Shown here piece by piece: positions 26,050 to 36,387 of a stretch of DNA of 64,000 bases (its first letter is position 1; each line of letters starts with the position of its first letter). The notes beneath the pieces were generated by a model. It did not search any database, had not been told where the DNA came from, and worked only from the letters and a program-made list of their open reading frames with translations. Made by a program: the position numbers and the translations under genes. The stretch comes from Kutzneria sp. CA-103260 (GTDB lineage Bacteria; Actinomycetota; Actinomycetes; Mycobacteriales; Pseudonocardiaceae): the NCBI RefSeq assembly GCF_018263855.1, contig NZ_CP073318.1, positions 7,378,001-7,442,000 on the forward strand, written 5' to 3'.

Positions 26050-28941
26050 ATGCCCGAGGGGCTAGACATAGGCGTCCTGGGACCGGTGGAGGTGGCCGGG
26101 CCCGGCGGTCGGGTCGACCTGCGCGGAAGGGGGCAGCGCACCCTCATCGCCCGGCTCGCGACGCAACCCGGGACCACCATGTCCCAGGACGCGCTCGTCA
26201 AGGCGCTGTGGCCACAGACCCCACCGCCGACCGCGGTCAAGACCCTGCACAGCCACATGGCCCGGCTCCGCCAGCAACTGCGGCAGGCCGGTGTCGTCGA
26301 TGCCATCGCGACCCGGGATCCCGGTTACGTGCTGCTGGCCAAGCCGGACAAGATCGACGCCATCCGGTTCGAGAGCCTGGCCGTGGCCGGGCGCAACGCG
26401 TTGGCCATGGGCAAGAACGAGCTGTCATCGGGTCTGCTCCGCGCGGCGCTCACGCTGTGGCGCGGCGAGCCGCTGACCGACTGCCGGCCGGGCGAATGGT
26501 CCCGCGCCGTCGCCGTCCGGCTCGGCGAGATCCGGCTCGCCGCCTCGGAGGACCTGATCAGTGCTCGGCTCGCGCTCGGCGAACACGTCACCGCCGTCGG
26601 CGAACTGGAATCGCTGGTCACCCAGCACCCGTTCCGGGAACGCCTGTGGGAACTGCTGATCCTCGCCCTGTACCGATCCGGGCGGCAGGGCGACGCGCTT
26701 GCCGCCTTCCACCGTGCGCGCGCCACCCTGGTCGACGAGCTCGGCATCGAGCCGAGCCGGCAGCTGCGCCAGTTGGAAGTCGCCGTGCTGGCCGCGGATC
26801 CCACGCTTGACCTGTCGGCGGCGGCGACCATGCCGGTCGCCGGCCGTTCCCAGCACCGCGTGCCGGTGCCCCTGACCCGGCTCGTCGATCGTGCGGCGGA
26901 CATCTCGAGGACACGGTGGCTGTTGGACCAGCGGCGCCTGGTCACGCTGACCGGTCCGGGCGGGTGCGGCAAGACGCGCTTGGCCATCGCGGTGGCCTCC
27001 GGATACGAGACGGACGAGGTCGGCTTCGTCGATCTGACGTCGCTGACCGATCCCACCCTCGTGCCGCGGTCCGTCGCCGATGCCTTCCGGCTGCCCGAGC
27101 ACGCGGGCAACGGCGTGCTCGACACCGTGGTCGACCATTTCCGCGATCGGACGACGCTGCTGGTCCTGGACAACTGCGAACACCTCGTCAGAGCCTGCGC
27201 GCAACTCGTCCGCGTTCTGCTGTCCGTCTGCCCGGGGCTGCGCGTGCTGGCAACCAGCCGCGAGCCGCTGCACGTGCCCGGCGAATCGGTCTACACCCTG
27301 CGACCGCTGCCCACACCCGACCCCGACGCCACGTATTCCTTCGACGACCTGGCCTCCTATGACGCGGTCCAACTGTTCGTCGACCGGGCCCAGGAGGCCG
27401 GCGCCCACATCGAGAAGGACCGCGCCACGGCACAAGCGCTGGCCACGATCTGCGCGAGTCTGGACGGCCTGCCGCTGGCCATCGAACTGGCGGCGGCCCG
27501 CACGGCGGCGCTTCCGGTGTCCCGCATCGCCGAACACCTGCGCGACCAGTTCCTCGCGCTGTGCTCCGGCGGCCACGGCGCCCGCCCGCAGCACCGAGCC
27601 CTGCATGCGACCATCAAGTGGAGCTACGACCTGCTCACGCCCGACGAGCAGGCCCTGTTCCGGAATCTCGCGGTGTTCGCCCGAGGTTTCGAGCTGCCCG
27701 CCGTGGAGGCGCTGTGGCCGCACGACAACGCGGTGGACCTGTTGGGCCGGCTGGTCGAGAAGTCGTTGGTCACCAAGGAGATCGACACCGCGCGGTACCG
27801 GCTGCTGGACACCATCCGGCACTTCGCGGCCGAGCAGCTCACGCACGAGGAACGCGCGCAGGCCCGGCGTCTGCATGCCGAGTACCACCTGAAGCTGGCC
27901 GAGCAGGCGGAACGGCAACTGTTCGGCGCGGGCACGGCGCCGTGGCTGGAGCGACTCGCCGCCGAGCACGAGAACCTTCGGGCCGCGGTGACATGGACCC
28001 TCGCCCAGCCCGACCCGACCCTGGCGCTGCGGCTGACCAGCGCGCTGATCGGCTACTGCCGGCTGCGCGGCCACCACCGGGACTGCCGCGACTGGCTGAC
28101 GGCCGCGCTGGAGCACGGCGGACAAGCGCCCGCGACGTTGCGCGCCAAGGCGTTCGCCGGCGCGGCCGCCGTCACTCTTCTCCAGTGTGACTACGACCCC
28201 GCCGTATTGCTGGCCGAGCAGAGCCTGATCCTGTACGAGTCCGATGGCGACCAGCGGGGCCTCGCCTCCGTCCGCTTGCTGCTCGGCTCGATCTGTCGGG
28301 AACAGGGCGACTACCCGCGCGCGCTCGACTACCACCAGTCGGCGCTGCGGAACTTCCAGCACCTCGACGACGAGCACGGCATCGCGCACGCCCTGCAGCT
28401 GAGTGCCTTCACGGCATGGCTGCAGGGCGATCTCGACGCGGCTGAGCGGTGGGCCTACGAGAGCCTGCAACGCTCCCGGAAGCTGGGCGACGCCGAGTCG
28501 ACGTCAAGCGCGCTCAGACACCTGGCCGCCGTGGCGCACTACCGCGGCGACAACACTCTGGCGTATCGGCTGTTGCTCGAAGCCCGCGCGATCTCCGAGC
28601 GGATCGGGTGTCAGGAGGGCATCGCCTGGGCACTCAACCTGCTCGGTCTCGTCCACCGCGCCACCGGATCAACCGAGGCCGAGCCGCTGCTCGAACGCAG
28701 CCTCGCCGGGCACCGGGAGTTGGGCGACCGGTGGCGCACGGCCAGCGTGCTGGAGGCGCTGGCCGCGCTCGCCTGCGACCGGTCGGCGTGGACCCGCGCG
28801 GCCACCCTGCTGAACGCGGCCGCCGAGATCCGAGCGGCGCTGGGCGTCCCCGTGCCGCCCTGCGAATGCCCGCTCCTGCGCCACACGCAGGCCGCGCTCA
28901 GCGCGGCGGAGATCTCGCGGCCACGTGAGTGCGGCGGCTGA
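26050..28941 (+). CDS. SARP/AfsR-type transcriptional activator
   Basis: The protein has 963 aa. Residues 1-90 form an OmpR-like winged helix (IGVLGPVEVAGPGG, then TLHSHMARLRQQLRQAG). A bacterial transcriptional activation domain runs to about 240 and ends ELGIEPSRQLRQLE. Then come NB-ARC motifs (Walker A GPGGCGKTR near residue 304, LLVLDNCEHLV, ATSREPLHVPGES, GLPLAIELAA) and TPR repeats to the C-terminus. Such proteins bind direct repeats and recruit RNA polymerase at biosynthetic promoters. It lies beside the indolocarbazole-type genes and convergent with the multicopper oxidase, so that cluster is the likely target. The ATG at 26050 fits the domain start; an ATG ten codons upstream is possible. 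Confidence 0.9.
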   Translation: MPEGLDIGVLGPVEVAGPGGRVDLRGRGQRTLIARLATQPGTTMSQDALVKALWPQTPPPTAVKTLHSHMARLRQQLRQAGVVDAIATRDPGYVLLAKPDKIDAIRFESLAVAGRNALAMGKNELSSGLLRAALTLWRGEPLTDCRPGEWSRAVAVRLGEIRLAASEDLISARLALGEHVTAVGELESLVTQHPFRERLWELLILALYRSGRQGDALAAFHRARATLVDELGIEPSRQLRQLEVAVLAADPTLDLSAAATMPVAGRSQHRVPVPLTRLVDRAADISRTRWLLDQRRLVTLTGPGGCGKTRLAIAVASGYETDEVGFVDLTSLTDPTLVPRSVADAFRLPEHAGNGVLDTVVDHFRDRTTLLVLDNCEHLVRACAQLVRVLLSVCPGLRVLATSREPLHVPGESVYTLRPLPTPDPDATYSFDDLASYDAVQLFVDRAQEAGAHIEKDRATAQALATICASLDGLPLAIELAAARTAALPVSRIAEHLRDQFLALCSGGHGARPQHRALHATIKWSYDLLTPDEQALFRNLAVFARGFELPAVEALWPHDNAVDLLGRLVEKSLVTKEIDTARYRLLDTIRHFAAEQLTHEERAQARRLHAEYHLKLAEQAERQLFGAGTAPWLERLAAEHENLRAAVTWTLAQPDPTLALRLTSALIGYCRLRGHHRDCRDWLTAALEHGGQAPATLRAKAFAGAAAVTLLQCDYDPAVLLAEQSLILYESDGDQRGLASVRLLLGSICREQGDYPRALDYHQSALRNFQHLDDEHGIAHALQLSAFTAWLQGDLDAAERWAYESLQRSRKLGDAESTSSALRHLAAVAHYRGDNTLAYRLLLEARAISERIGCQEGIAWALNLLGLVHRATGSTEAEPLLERSLAGHRELGDRWRTASVLEALAALACDRSAWTRAATLLNAAAEIRAALGVPVPPCECPLLRHTQAALSAAEISRPRECGG

Positions 28942-28984
28942 CCCCGGTGGTCCTGCCAGGGCTCCCCGCCCACTCGTCGGTCGA

Positions 28985-30952
28985 TCACCCGCCCGGCTGG
29001 ATCGGTCGCATCATCTCGTTGTCCTCGTGATCCAGGATGTGGCAGTGCATGACGTAGCGGCCCGAGATGTCGAACCGCGCGTCGATTCTGGTGATCTCGT
29101 TCGGGTAAGCGATCACTGTGTCCTTGACCCCGGTCTCCCCGCTCTCCGGGCCACGGCCGGGCCCCCCGCCCGCGAGCGGTTGGCGGCCGGTGACGCGGAA
29201 CTGCACCTGGTGCAGGTGGATCGGATGCGCCTCCCCGGTGAAGTTGGCCAACTCCCAGGTCTCGGTGGTCCGCAGCGCCGGCCGTTCCGTGACATCGTCC
29301 GCCCAGGTCAACGGTTTCGGCGTCCCGTCGGCGGCGACCGTGCCGAGCAGGTACGACACCGCAGCCGCCGGGTTCGCGGTGGAATGCCGTTCGGTCAGCG
29401 AGATCCGCCACGTGCGGCGGGACTGGCCGAGCGACGGCAGCCGCGGCAGGGACAGCTGGGCCGGGGGCACGCTGGTGTCGCGTGTGGACTGTTGCGTGAC
29501 GACGAACTTCATCACCTGCCCGGTCGTCGCCGGATCGGCCGGGGTCAGGCCCTTGCCGGGGGAACCGCCCATGAACATTCCGTCGGGCCCCTCGTTGATG
29601 AGGAAGAGTTCGGTTCCGGCCGGCAGGGAGGTGAAGTCGACGATGACGTCGACGCGTTCCGCCGGCGCGCACAGCAGTTGGTCGGTCTGCACCGGACGGG
29701 GCAGAAATCCGCCGTCCGCGCCGATCTGCCAGCACGGCAGCGCCGCCGGCGCGGGCCGCGGGGCCAGCGGGTTGGCGACGATCTTGAGCAGCAGGGTGCG
29801 CGCGTTGCACGCGTTGAGCAACCGGAACCGGTAGCGCCGCGGTTCGACGGACAGGACCGGCCAGGTGCGGCCGTTGACGACCATCGTGTTGCCGAACGTG
29901 TCCGGGTTCCAGATCGGCGGGATGTCACTGGCCGGGACGAACGGGCCGGCCGGCGGGACGTCCCCGCTGAACGCCCGGCCGTCGGGGAAGAAGATCGAGC
30001 CGTCCCGGTTGAAGGAACGGTCCTGCACCACAAGGGAAAGCTCGTGGTATCGGATTCCGGGACGGTCGTCGGCTCCCGGCGCGGGGCCGGGGAGCACGCC
30101 CGGCGGCAGGTCGCGCGCGCCGCCCCGGAGCAGGTAGAACCCCGCCAGGCCGGCGTGGACGTTCAGCCGCGACATGCCGAGCGTGTGGTCGTGGAACCAC
30201 AGGGTTCCCGCGGACTGGTCGTTGGCGTACCGGTACACGGCGGTGCCCGGCGACCACTCGGCGCCGAACTGGTCGGCGGCCATGGCGCGGTGGCGGTCGT
30301 GCGAGGACCCCACCCTCGCGTATCCGCCGGGAATGTCCCAGGCCGGCGGAAGGTACCAGGACTCGGGATAGCCGTCGCTCTCCTCGGTGACGTGCGCGCC
30401 GTGCAGGTGGGTCACGACGGGCACCGGCCCGGTGTAGGGACCGGGGGTCGAGGCGAACGTCGGGTGGGAGTCCCGTCCCTGCCGGCCACCGGGCGGGTTG
30501 GCCCAGTGCAGGGTCGGATCGACCGGAAGCAGGTGCGGCAGGAATCGGCCGCTGCCGTCGACGAGTTGGTTCGCCCACATCACCTGGACGGGACGACCCA
30601 CCCGCGCCTCGATGGTGCACGCCGGGCTGTGGAACGTGGCGGGACTCCGCGGCGATCCGTAGCCCCAGACAACGGTTTTGGGCAGGTTGAGCGGCAGAAC
30701 CTGTTGGGAGAACTGCCGAATACCGATCAGGTAGTAGTCGACGCCGCCGTACGACGACCACATCGGCATCGCGGGCAACGCCGCCAGTCGGGTCACGTAC
30801 TTCGGGATCGTCCGGGGATCCAGGGTGCTGCCGGCAACCACGGTGGAACTGCCCTGAGCGGCGAGAACGCGCGAGGTCAGCGGCATGGAAACCGCGGTAC
30901 GCAGTAATGAGCGCCGACTTAGTCCGTTGGCGACGATTCGATTTTCGGGCAT
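28985..30952 (-). CDS. Tat-exported multicopper oxidase
   Basis: The protein has 655 aa. The N-terminus has a twin-arginine signal (LSRRSLLRTAVSMPLTS). Copper ligands occur in the usual order: THLHGAHV and WFHDHTLGM in domain 1, then HPIHLHQVQF and MHCHILDHEDNEMM at the C-terminus. This order and size are close to CotA, bilirubin oxidase and phenoxazinone synthase types, which couple one-electron oxidation of phenols, indoles or aminophenols to O2 reduction. AGGAAGG precedes the ATG. It is divergent from the RebO-like gene across a 670-bp region containing a strong palindrome 27 bp from its own start. It may tailor or polymerise the bisindole product, or protect the producer. Confidence 0.88.
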   Translation of the reverse strand: MPENRIVANGLSRRSLLRTAVSMPLTSRVLAAQGSSTVVAGSTLDPRTIPKYVTRLAALPAMPMWSSYGGVDYYLIGIRQFSQQVLPLNLPKTVVWGYGSPRSPATFHSPACTIEARVGRPVQVMWANQLVDGSGRFLPHLLPVDPTLHWANPPGGRQGRDSHPTFASTPGPYTGPVPVVTHLHGAHVTEESDGYPESWYLPPAWDIPGGYARVGSSHDRHRAMAADQFGAEWSPGTAVYRYANDQSAGTLWFHDHTLGMSRLNVHAGLAGFYLLRGGARDLPPGVLPGPAPGADDRPGIRYHELSLVVQDRSFNRDGSIFFPDGRAFSGDVPPAGPFVPASDIPPIWNPDTFGNTMVVNGRTWPVLSVEPRRYRFRLLNACNARTLLLKIVANPLAPRPAPAALPCWQIGADGGFLPRPVQTDQLLCAPAERVDVIVDFTSLPAGTELFLINEGPDGMFMGGSPGKGLTPADPATTGQVMKFVVTQQSTRDTSVPPAQLSLPRLPSLGQSRRTWRISLTERHSTANPAAAVSYLLGTVAADGTPKPLTWADDVTERPALRTTETWELANFTGEAHPIHLHQVQFRVTGRQPLAGGGPGRGPESGETGVKDTVIAYPNEITRIDARFDISGRYVMHCHILDHEDNEMMRPIQPGG

Positions 30953-31622
30953 TGGCCTTCCTGACGCGCGCCGTTCGACGCTCGATCGTGGCTGGTCAAC
31001 GATCGAGCGTGAGTGGAACGAGATCGAGCACAGTGGAACAACGAGCCTTGTACTGGGTTGGAGCAATGATCAACCTCCACGGAGGTTAGCGACACCGCCC
31101 CGCACACTGAAGACAATTCACCCTTCCAAGTGACCCAATATTCCCGTTTTTCCTGCTGACGGTTTTGCCGCCGGCATGCCGCATGTGTGGCTCAACCCAC
31201 CCGGCCCGCGTCCGCGGCGCCGCCGACGCGGATCGCCCGTCACCCGAATGGCGGGACAGCCCTCCACATGATCATTCTTGCGACACGAACGGCCTAATCG
31301 CTGGCCAATCGAACCTCGAATTCATTTCTCGCGGCCAATTTGCGACAGTGGCGAACCGTGGCCAAAAAGCAACAATTCGAGCATGAAGATTGTGGCGAAG
31401 CTGGCAGGGTTTTACACTGAGAGAGTTCAGCGACGTGACGCTTGAACGGGGGTGACCACAGCCAATCGCGCACATGCGCGAAGGCGTTTACCGCAGGCGA
31501 GTGTCAATCGCCGAGCACTACTAGTCGCACCACTCCCGCAGTCGACACGCCCCCATTTCACGTACTGGCGGGCGGGTATTCAGCTGGTCGGTTGTCGGCC
31601 CGGTTTCCGCGAGGAGGTCGCG
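30953..31622. other. 670-bp divergent region between oxidase and bisindole operon
   Basis: GC content is lower than in flanking genes, as for promoters. It holds an 11-bp-arm palindrome at 30979-31009 and three GGCCAA elements at 31303, 31333 and 31360. No gene is recognised. Confidence 0.5.
30979..31009. promoter_or_regulatory. palindromic operator candidate upstream of the multicopper oxidase
   Basis: CGCTCGATCGT and ACGATCGAGCG are perfect inverted repeats separated by nine bases, 27 bp upstream of the oxidase start. A further GATCGAG half-site lies near 31021. The position overlaps the expected promoter, so a TetR- or MarR-like repressor site is plausible; the regulator is not identified. 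Confidence 0.5.
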
Positions 31623-33122
31623 GTGTCGAACATGCAGAACGGCATGACAGGTGCCGTCGACGGGACAACAAAGAGAGTGATCATCATCGGGGCCGGGGTA
31701 GCCGGCCTGGTGGCCGCGTACGAGCTGGAGAAACGCGGGCATCTTGTCGAGATCCTGGAGGGAAGCAACCGGATCGGCGGCAGGATCTACACGCACCGGT
31801 TCCATTCGGGGCCGGACGCGCCACTCATCGAACTCGGTGCCATGCGGATTCCCGTGAAGCACCGGCGCACGATGCAGTACGTCACCAAGCTCGGTCTGGC
31901 CGACAAGGTACGCACCTTCAGCACGCTGTTCTCGGACGCCGATTCCTACTGCACGACCAGCGGCGGTTACACGCGTGTCCGCGATGCCGCGAAAACGCTG
32001 ACGGCGGACTTCGCACGGAGTCTGCCCGACGGGAGGTTCAGCGACGACACCATCCGTTTCGGCGCGTGGCTGACGGCGATCGGTGACGCCATCGCACCGT
32101 CCGACTTTCGCGACAGCCTGCGCGGCGATCTCCGGCTCGAACTGTTGGAGCTGATCGAGCAGTTCGATCTGAGCCCGTTCCTGCGCGGCAGCGACCACGA
32201 CCAGGTCGACGTGCACGCCTTCTTCGCGGTCCACCCGGAGGTCCGGATGAGCCACAACGGGCGACTCAATCGTTTCCTGGACGACATTCTCAGCGAGACC
32301 GGCCCCGACCTCGTCCGCCTCAGCGGGGGGATGGACCAGATCATCCGACGGCTGGCGGCGCGGATCCGTGGCCCCATCAGCTGCGGCCAGGAGGTGGTCG
32401 GCCTCGACTCGTGCGAGGACCACGTCACGGTCGCCGTTCGGGACGGCAACCACATCACCGGCCGGCGCTGCGACTACGTGCTGTGCACCATCCCGTTCTC
32501 GGTGTTGGCCAGGCTGCGGCTGACCGGGCTCAGCGAGCACAAGATGGCCGTGATCCACGACGTGAGGTACTGGTCGGCCACGAAGATCGCTTTTCACTGC
32601 CGGGAGCCGTTCTGGGAGAGCGACGGGATCTCCGGCGGCGCGTCGTTCTGCGGCGGCAACCTGAGACAGACCTACTACTGCCCCGTGGAAGGGGATCCGG
32701 CGGGCGGCGCGGCGCTGCTGGCCAGCTACACGATCGGTGCCGACGCCGACGCGCTCGGCCGGCTGCCCGCCGCCGTCCGGCACGCGGTCGTCCTCCAGGA
32801 GCTGAGCAAGATGCACCCCGAGCTGCTGCGCCCGGGCATGGTTCTGGACGCCGTGAGCCTGGCCTGGGGACGGTACTGGTGGAGCGAGGGAGCCGCCTGC
32901 GTCCGCTGGGGCAAGGACATCCACGCCTGCGAGCGGGAACGGAGACGGGCCACCCGTCCCGAACGCCGCCTGTTCTTCGCCGGCGAGCACTGCTCGTCGA
33001 CCACGGCGTGGATCGAGGGGGCGATCGAATCGGCGGTCCGGGCGGTGTACGAGATCCACTTCCACCAGCCCCGACGCCTTGTGCCCGTGGGCGTTCCGCG
33101 TCTGGAGGTGGTGACCGAATGA
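31623..33122 (+). CDS. RebO/StaO/VioA-like L-tryptophan oxidase
   Basis: The protein has 499 aa and is a flavin amine oxidase. It has a dinucleotide fold at the N-terminus (VIIIGAGVAGLVAAYELEKR), an FAD motif (GGRIYTHRF) and the C-terminal FAD-binding block (FFAGEHCSSTTAWIEGAIES). RebO-type enzymes convert L-tryptophan to indole-3-pyruvate imine, the substrate of the next enzyme. The GTG at 31623 follows GAGGAGG at ideal distance. The stop overlaps the start of the RebD-like gene by four bases (ATGA), which firmly assigns it to this pathway. Confidence 0.9.
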   Translation: MSNMQNGMTGAVDGTTKRVIIIGAGVAGLVAAYELEKRGHLVEILEGSNRIGGRIYTHRFHSGPDAPLIELGAMRIPVKHRRTMQYVTKLGLADKVRTFSTLFSDADSYCTTSGGYTRVRDAAKTLTADFARSLPDGRFSDDTIRFGAWLTAIGDAIAPSDFRDSLRGDLRLELLELIEQFDLSPFLRGSDHDQVDVHAFFAVHPEVRMSHNGRLNRFLDDILSETGPDLVRLSGGMDQIIRRLAARIRGPISCGQEVVGLDSCEDHVTVAVRDGNHITGRRCDYVLCTIPFSVLARLRLTGLSEHKMAVIHDVRYWSATKIAFHCREPFWESDGISGGASFCGGNLRQTYYCPVEGDPAGGAALLASYTIGADADALGRLPAAVRHAVVLQELSKMHPELLRPGMVLDAVSLAWGRYWWSEGAACVRWGKDIHACERERRRATRPERRLFFAGEHCSSTTAWIEGAIESAVRAVYEIHFHQPRRLVPVGVPRLEVVTE

Positions 33123-36100
33123 GCGTGTTCGACACACCGCGCCTGCACTTCGCGGGCACGGCGACGGCGGGGCTGCTCACCGGGATCCGCAACGGCCTGG
33201 TCGACCTGGCCACCAACGAGGCGCTCACGGAGGACGGACCGTTTCCCGCGCACCACCCGGCCCAGGAGTACCACGACTACCTGCACCGCCTCGGACCACG
33301 CTTCGACGCGGCCGGCCACCTCCGCGAGGACGGCGTGTTCAGCGCGGCGAAGGGGTGGAACTTCGGCGGGAACGGCCACTTCTCGATCGACGCCCGGATC
33401 GTCAGCTGCGAGGTCGCGCCGGCCGACGTCGACGTCGCGGACCCGGTGGTGGGACGCAGCGTCGACATGTGGGGCCACTACAACCCCTATCTGGCCACCA
33501 CCGTCAACCGAGCCCGGATATTCGACGTCGACCCGTCCTCGAACTGGACCACCAGCCTGATGGTCGGCCAGTTCTGCTTCGGCCGCGCGGGGCGTTCCCA
33601 CGACGTCGGCTACATGCTCACCGGCGAGGTGAGCGGGATCCATCCGCCGCGATGGCACAACTTCGACCACATCCTCGACATCAGCGACCACTGCCTGGCG
33701 CGGGAGCTCAAGCTGTCCACCCTCTACCAGTTCGTGGTCGAGTCCGGCGACGGGCTGAGGTGGCTGGACGAGGCGTCGGCCTCGCCGGTGGTCACCCTCC
33801 TGCGGGCCGCCGTGGTGTCCGGCGCGGCCGACGGCCTGGTGGTCCAGTTCGCGGTCAGCGACATGTCCGCGCCGCAGGCGCCGGACTCGCCCGGCCACTG
33901 GGCGCTGCGCGGAACGATCGCGCCATGGCGGAAGCCGGAGCCACGGACGTATCCGGCCGGACGCCTGCTCGTCCCGCGACGGACGGGGCTGGGCAACATG
34001 ACCGTCGACGTGACGGCGGACCACGTCACGCTGAACATGATCAATGCGGTGCCGGCGACCGGCCGCGCCGACGACGGCGGTCCCGCCCACCGGCGCGGTC
34101 CACTGCTCGACCTGGGCGACTGGGAGTTGCGCACCGTCGACGGCCATCAGCTCGTCGCCCGCGTGCCGGCCGCGGCCTACCTCGCCGACGGGGCGCTCAC
34201 CGGCGGCATGCTGACGGTTCCCGCGCAGGCGCCGTCTCCGGCCGACGAGCAGGCGCTGTGCGTGGTGGGCACGGATCCGTCGGGCGCCCGCGCGGTGCTG
34301 CTGGTGGAACGGGAGACCAACGTGCAGGCCGACGACGCCGGCCTCATCCTCGACCACCTCGGGGACGGCGGCGGCAATGTCGAGGTGCAGATCCGGTCCC
34401 TGGTCCGCGGCCGCCCGCACGCGGTCGAGGCGATCCACGTGCGGCAGTTCTTCAATCCCCGGGCGCTCCCCCGGGATCCCCTCGCCACGTCGCCGGACGC
34501 GCTGCCCGGGGACATCGAGATCGTGCGCCTGCGTCCCGGCCGGGCGGACGAGCCGGGAGACTTCGCCGGCAGCTGCGTCGTCAGCACCGACGACGAGGGC
34601 CGCGGCTGGCTGACGATCCGAGGTGCTCGGGCCGGGGCGGCCCGGGTGCAGCTCCGCGCCCACGCCGAGGAATCGCCGTGCGACACCACCCGGCCGGGAT
34701 CCGCCAGCGCCTGCTACGACAACGACGATCTGCTCGGCTACTGGGCCGGTGCGGGTTCGCTGGCCGTGCGGGTGCTCCCCGACGATCGGCGTCTCGACGA
34801 CATCGCCCAGGAAGACGTGACGTACGACCTGGTGTATCGCGAGGTGTTCGCGTTCTACGAGCTGACCGGCTCGTTCATGCGCTCCGAGGTGTTCAGCCTC
34901 GCCGACCGGTTCGCGGTGCGCACGTATGCCGACCTGATCTGGCAGATGTGTGATCCCAGCACCAGGACGAAGACCTACCACATGCCGCCGACGCGGGACC
35001 TGTCCGCGCCCAAGGCGCGGCTGCTGCTGCGATTCCTCCGCGCCTGCCGCGCGGTCGAGAGCGTGCCCACGTTCGTCGCGGCGACCGGGCCGGCACGCAA
35101 GGCGATCACCAGCCGCGGTGAGCTCGTCCACGCGCTGCGGGACGCCGTGACGCTCGAACTCGCCGTGATGGCGCAGTACCTCTACGCGGCGTTCTCGATA
35201 CCCACCCACGCGGCCGGCACGGAGCACGTGCGCCACGGCCGGTGGTCACCCCGGCAGCTGGCGCTCGCCTGCGGCGACGGCGGCCAGACCCGCGACGGCG
35301 GCATGCGGGGCAGCCTGCTCACCGTGGCCCGTGAGGAGATGATCCACTTCCTCGCCCTCAACAACATCCTCACGGCCATCGGGGAACCGTTCCACGTGCC
35401 GCTGATCGACTTCGGCACGATCAACCACCAGCTGCCGATCCCGCTGGACCTGTCGCTGGAGCCGCTGGGCGTCGGCAGTGTCGCGAGGTTCATCGCCATC
35501 GAGCAGCCGGCTCGACTCGTCGAGGAGGTCGGCCGGTGCGGACCGGCGTCGGCCGAGTCCGATGTGGACGAACGCTACGGCTCGGCGAGCGAGCTCTACG
35601 CCGACATCCGGGAAGGCCTGCGCCGGGTGCCGGACCTGTTCCTGACGGGCCGGGGCCGGGGCGGCGGCGAACACCACCTCTTCCTGCGCAGGTCGGTCAA
35701 CGACGTCCATCCCGACTACCAGCTCGAGGTCGACGACCTCGCCAGCGCCCTGTTCGCGCTCGACGTCGTCACCGAGCAGGGCGAGGGAAACGTGCTCCCC
35801 GCGACCGGCCCCGGCGCCGGGGAGAAGTCGCACTTCGACACCTTCCGGTGGATGTACGAGTGCCTCACGGCCGAGCAGCTGTCGGGCCCGCCCGGGCGGT
35901 CGGCGCCGTGGACCCCGGCCTACCCCGCACTGCGCAACCCGACACTGCGCGCGGGCGACGCGGCCAAGGAGTTGGTCACCGATCCCGCCGCCGCGGAGGT
36001 CATGCGGCTGTTCGACCGGGCCTACTTCATGGCGCTCCAGTTGATGGTCCAGCACTTCGGCGAGTCCCCGGACGCCAGCCTGCGCCGTTCCGCGTTGATG

Positions 36101-36382
36101 AACCGGGCGATCGACGTCATGACCTGCGTCATGCGGCCGCTGGGCGAACTGCTGACCGCCATGCCGTCCGGCCGCCGGGGCCGGACCGCGGGGCCGTCGT
36201 TCGAACTGGAGTCCGTGCCCGGGTACGTGTCCCGGCCGGACGTGGCGCGACGCGGCCTCGCGCTGCGCTTCCGCCACCTCGCGGCGCGCGCCCGCGCGTG
36301 TTCCGCCGTCCCCGTCGACGTGACCGAGGCGCTGGACTTCCTGGCCGACTTCTTCGGTCCACACACCACGAATGGCGAGTGA
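33119..36382 (+). CDS. RebD/StaD/VioB-like chromopyrrolate synthase
   Basis: The protein has 1087 aa, the size range of this unusual haem family. It begins MSVFDTPRLHFAGTATAGLL, and WNFGGNGHFS and WGHYNPYLATTVNRARIFD follow, as in VioB and RebD. The C-terminal third carries a ferritin-like fold (LELAVMAQYLYAAFSIP near residue 677, REEMIHFLALNNILTAIG near 738). Family members couple two indole-3-pyruvate imines to chromopyrrolic acid or, with VioE, a violacein precursor. No VioE-like gene is present and a StaP-like P450 follows, so the indolocarbazole route is favoured. Confidence 0.92.
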   Translation: MSVFDTPRLHFAGTATAGLLTGIRNGLVDLATNEALTEDGPFPAHHPAQEYHDYLHRLGPRFDAAGHLREDGVFSAAKGWNFGGNGHFSIDARIVSCEVAPADVDVADPVVGRSVDMWGHYNPYLATTVNRARIFDVDPSSNWTTSLMVGQFCFGRAGRSHDVGYMLTGEVSGIHPPRWHNFDHILDISDHCLARELKLSTLYQFVVESGDGLRWLDEASASPVVTLLRAAVVSGAADGLVVQFAVSDMSAPQAPDSPGHWALRGTIAPWRKPEPRTYPAGRLLVPRRTGLGNMTVDVTADHVTLNMINAVPATGRADDGGPAHRRGPLLDLGDWELRTVDGHQLVARVPAAAYLADGALTGGMLTVPAQAPSPADEQALCVVGTDPSGARAVLLVERETNVQADDAGLILDHLGDGGGNVEVQIRSLVRGRPHAVEAIHVRQFFNPRALPRDPLATSPDALPGDIEIVRLRPGRADEPGDFAGSCVVSTDDEGRGWLTIRGARAGAARVQLRAHAEESPCDTTRPGSASACYDNDDLLGYWAGAGSLAVRVLPDDRRLDDIAQEDVTYDLVYREVFAFYELTGSFMRSEVFSLADRFAVRTYADLIWQMCDPSTRTKTYHMPPTRDLSAPKARLLLRFLRACRAVESVPTFVAATGPARKAITSRGELVHALRDAVTLELAVMAQYLYAAFSIPTHAAGTEHVRHGRWSPRQLALACGDGGQTRDGGMRGSLLTVAREEMIHFLALNNILTAIGEPFHVPLIDFGTINHQLPIPLDLSLEPLGVGSVARFIAIEQPARLVEEVGRCGPASAESDVDERYGSASELYADIREGLRRVPDLFLTGRGRGGGEHHLFLRRSVNDVHPDYQLEVDDLASALFALDVVTEQGEGNVLPATGPGAGEKSHFDTFRWMYECLTAEQLSGPPGRSAPWTPAYPALRNPTLRAGDAAKELVTDPAAAEVMRLFDRAYFMALQLMVQHFGESPDASLRRSALMNRAIDVMTCVMRPLGELLTAMPSGRRGRTAGPSFELESVPGYVSRPDVARRGLALRFRHLAARARACSAVPVDVTEALDFLADFFGPHTTNGE

Positions 36383-36387
36383 GTGCC

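Noticed and set aside
31165..31386. 73-codon rightward frame in the divergent bisindole promoter region
   Set aside because: No ribosome-binding site, poor codon bias, and it lies within the presumed promoter.
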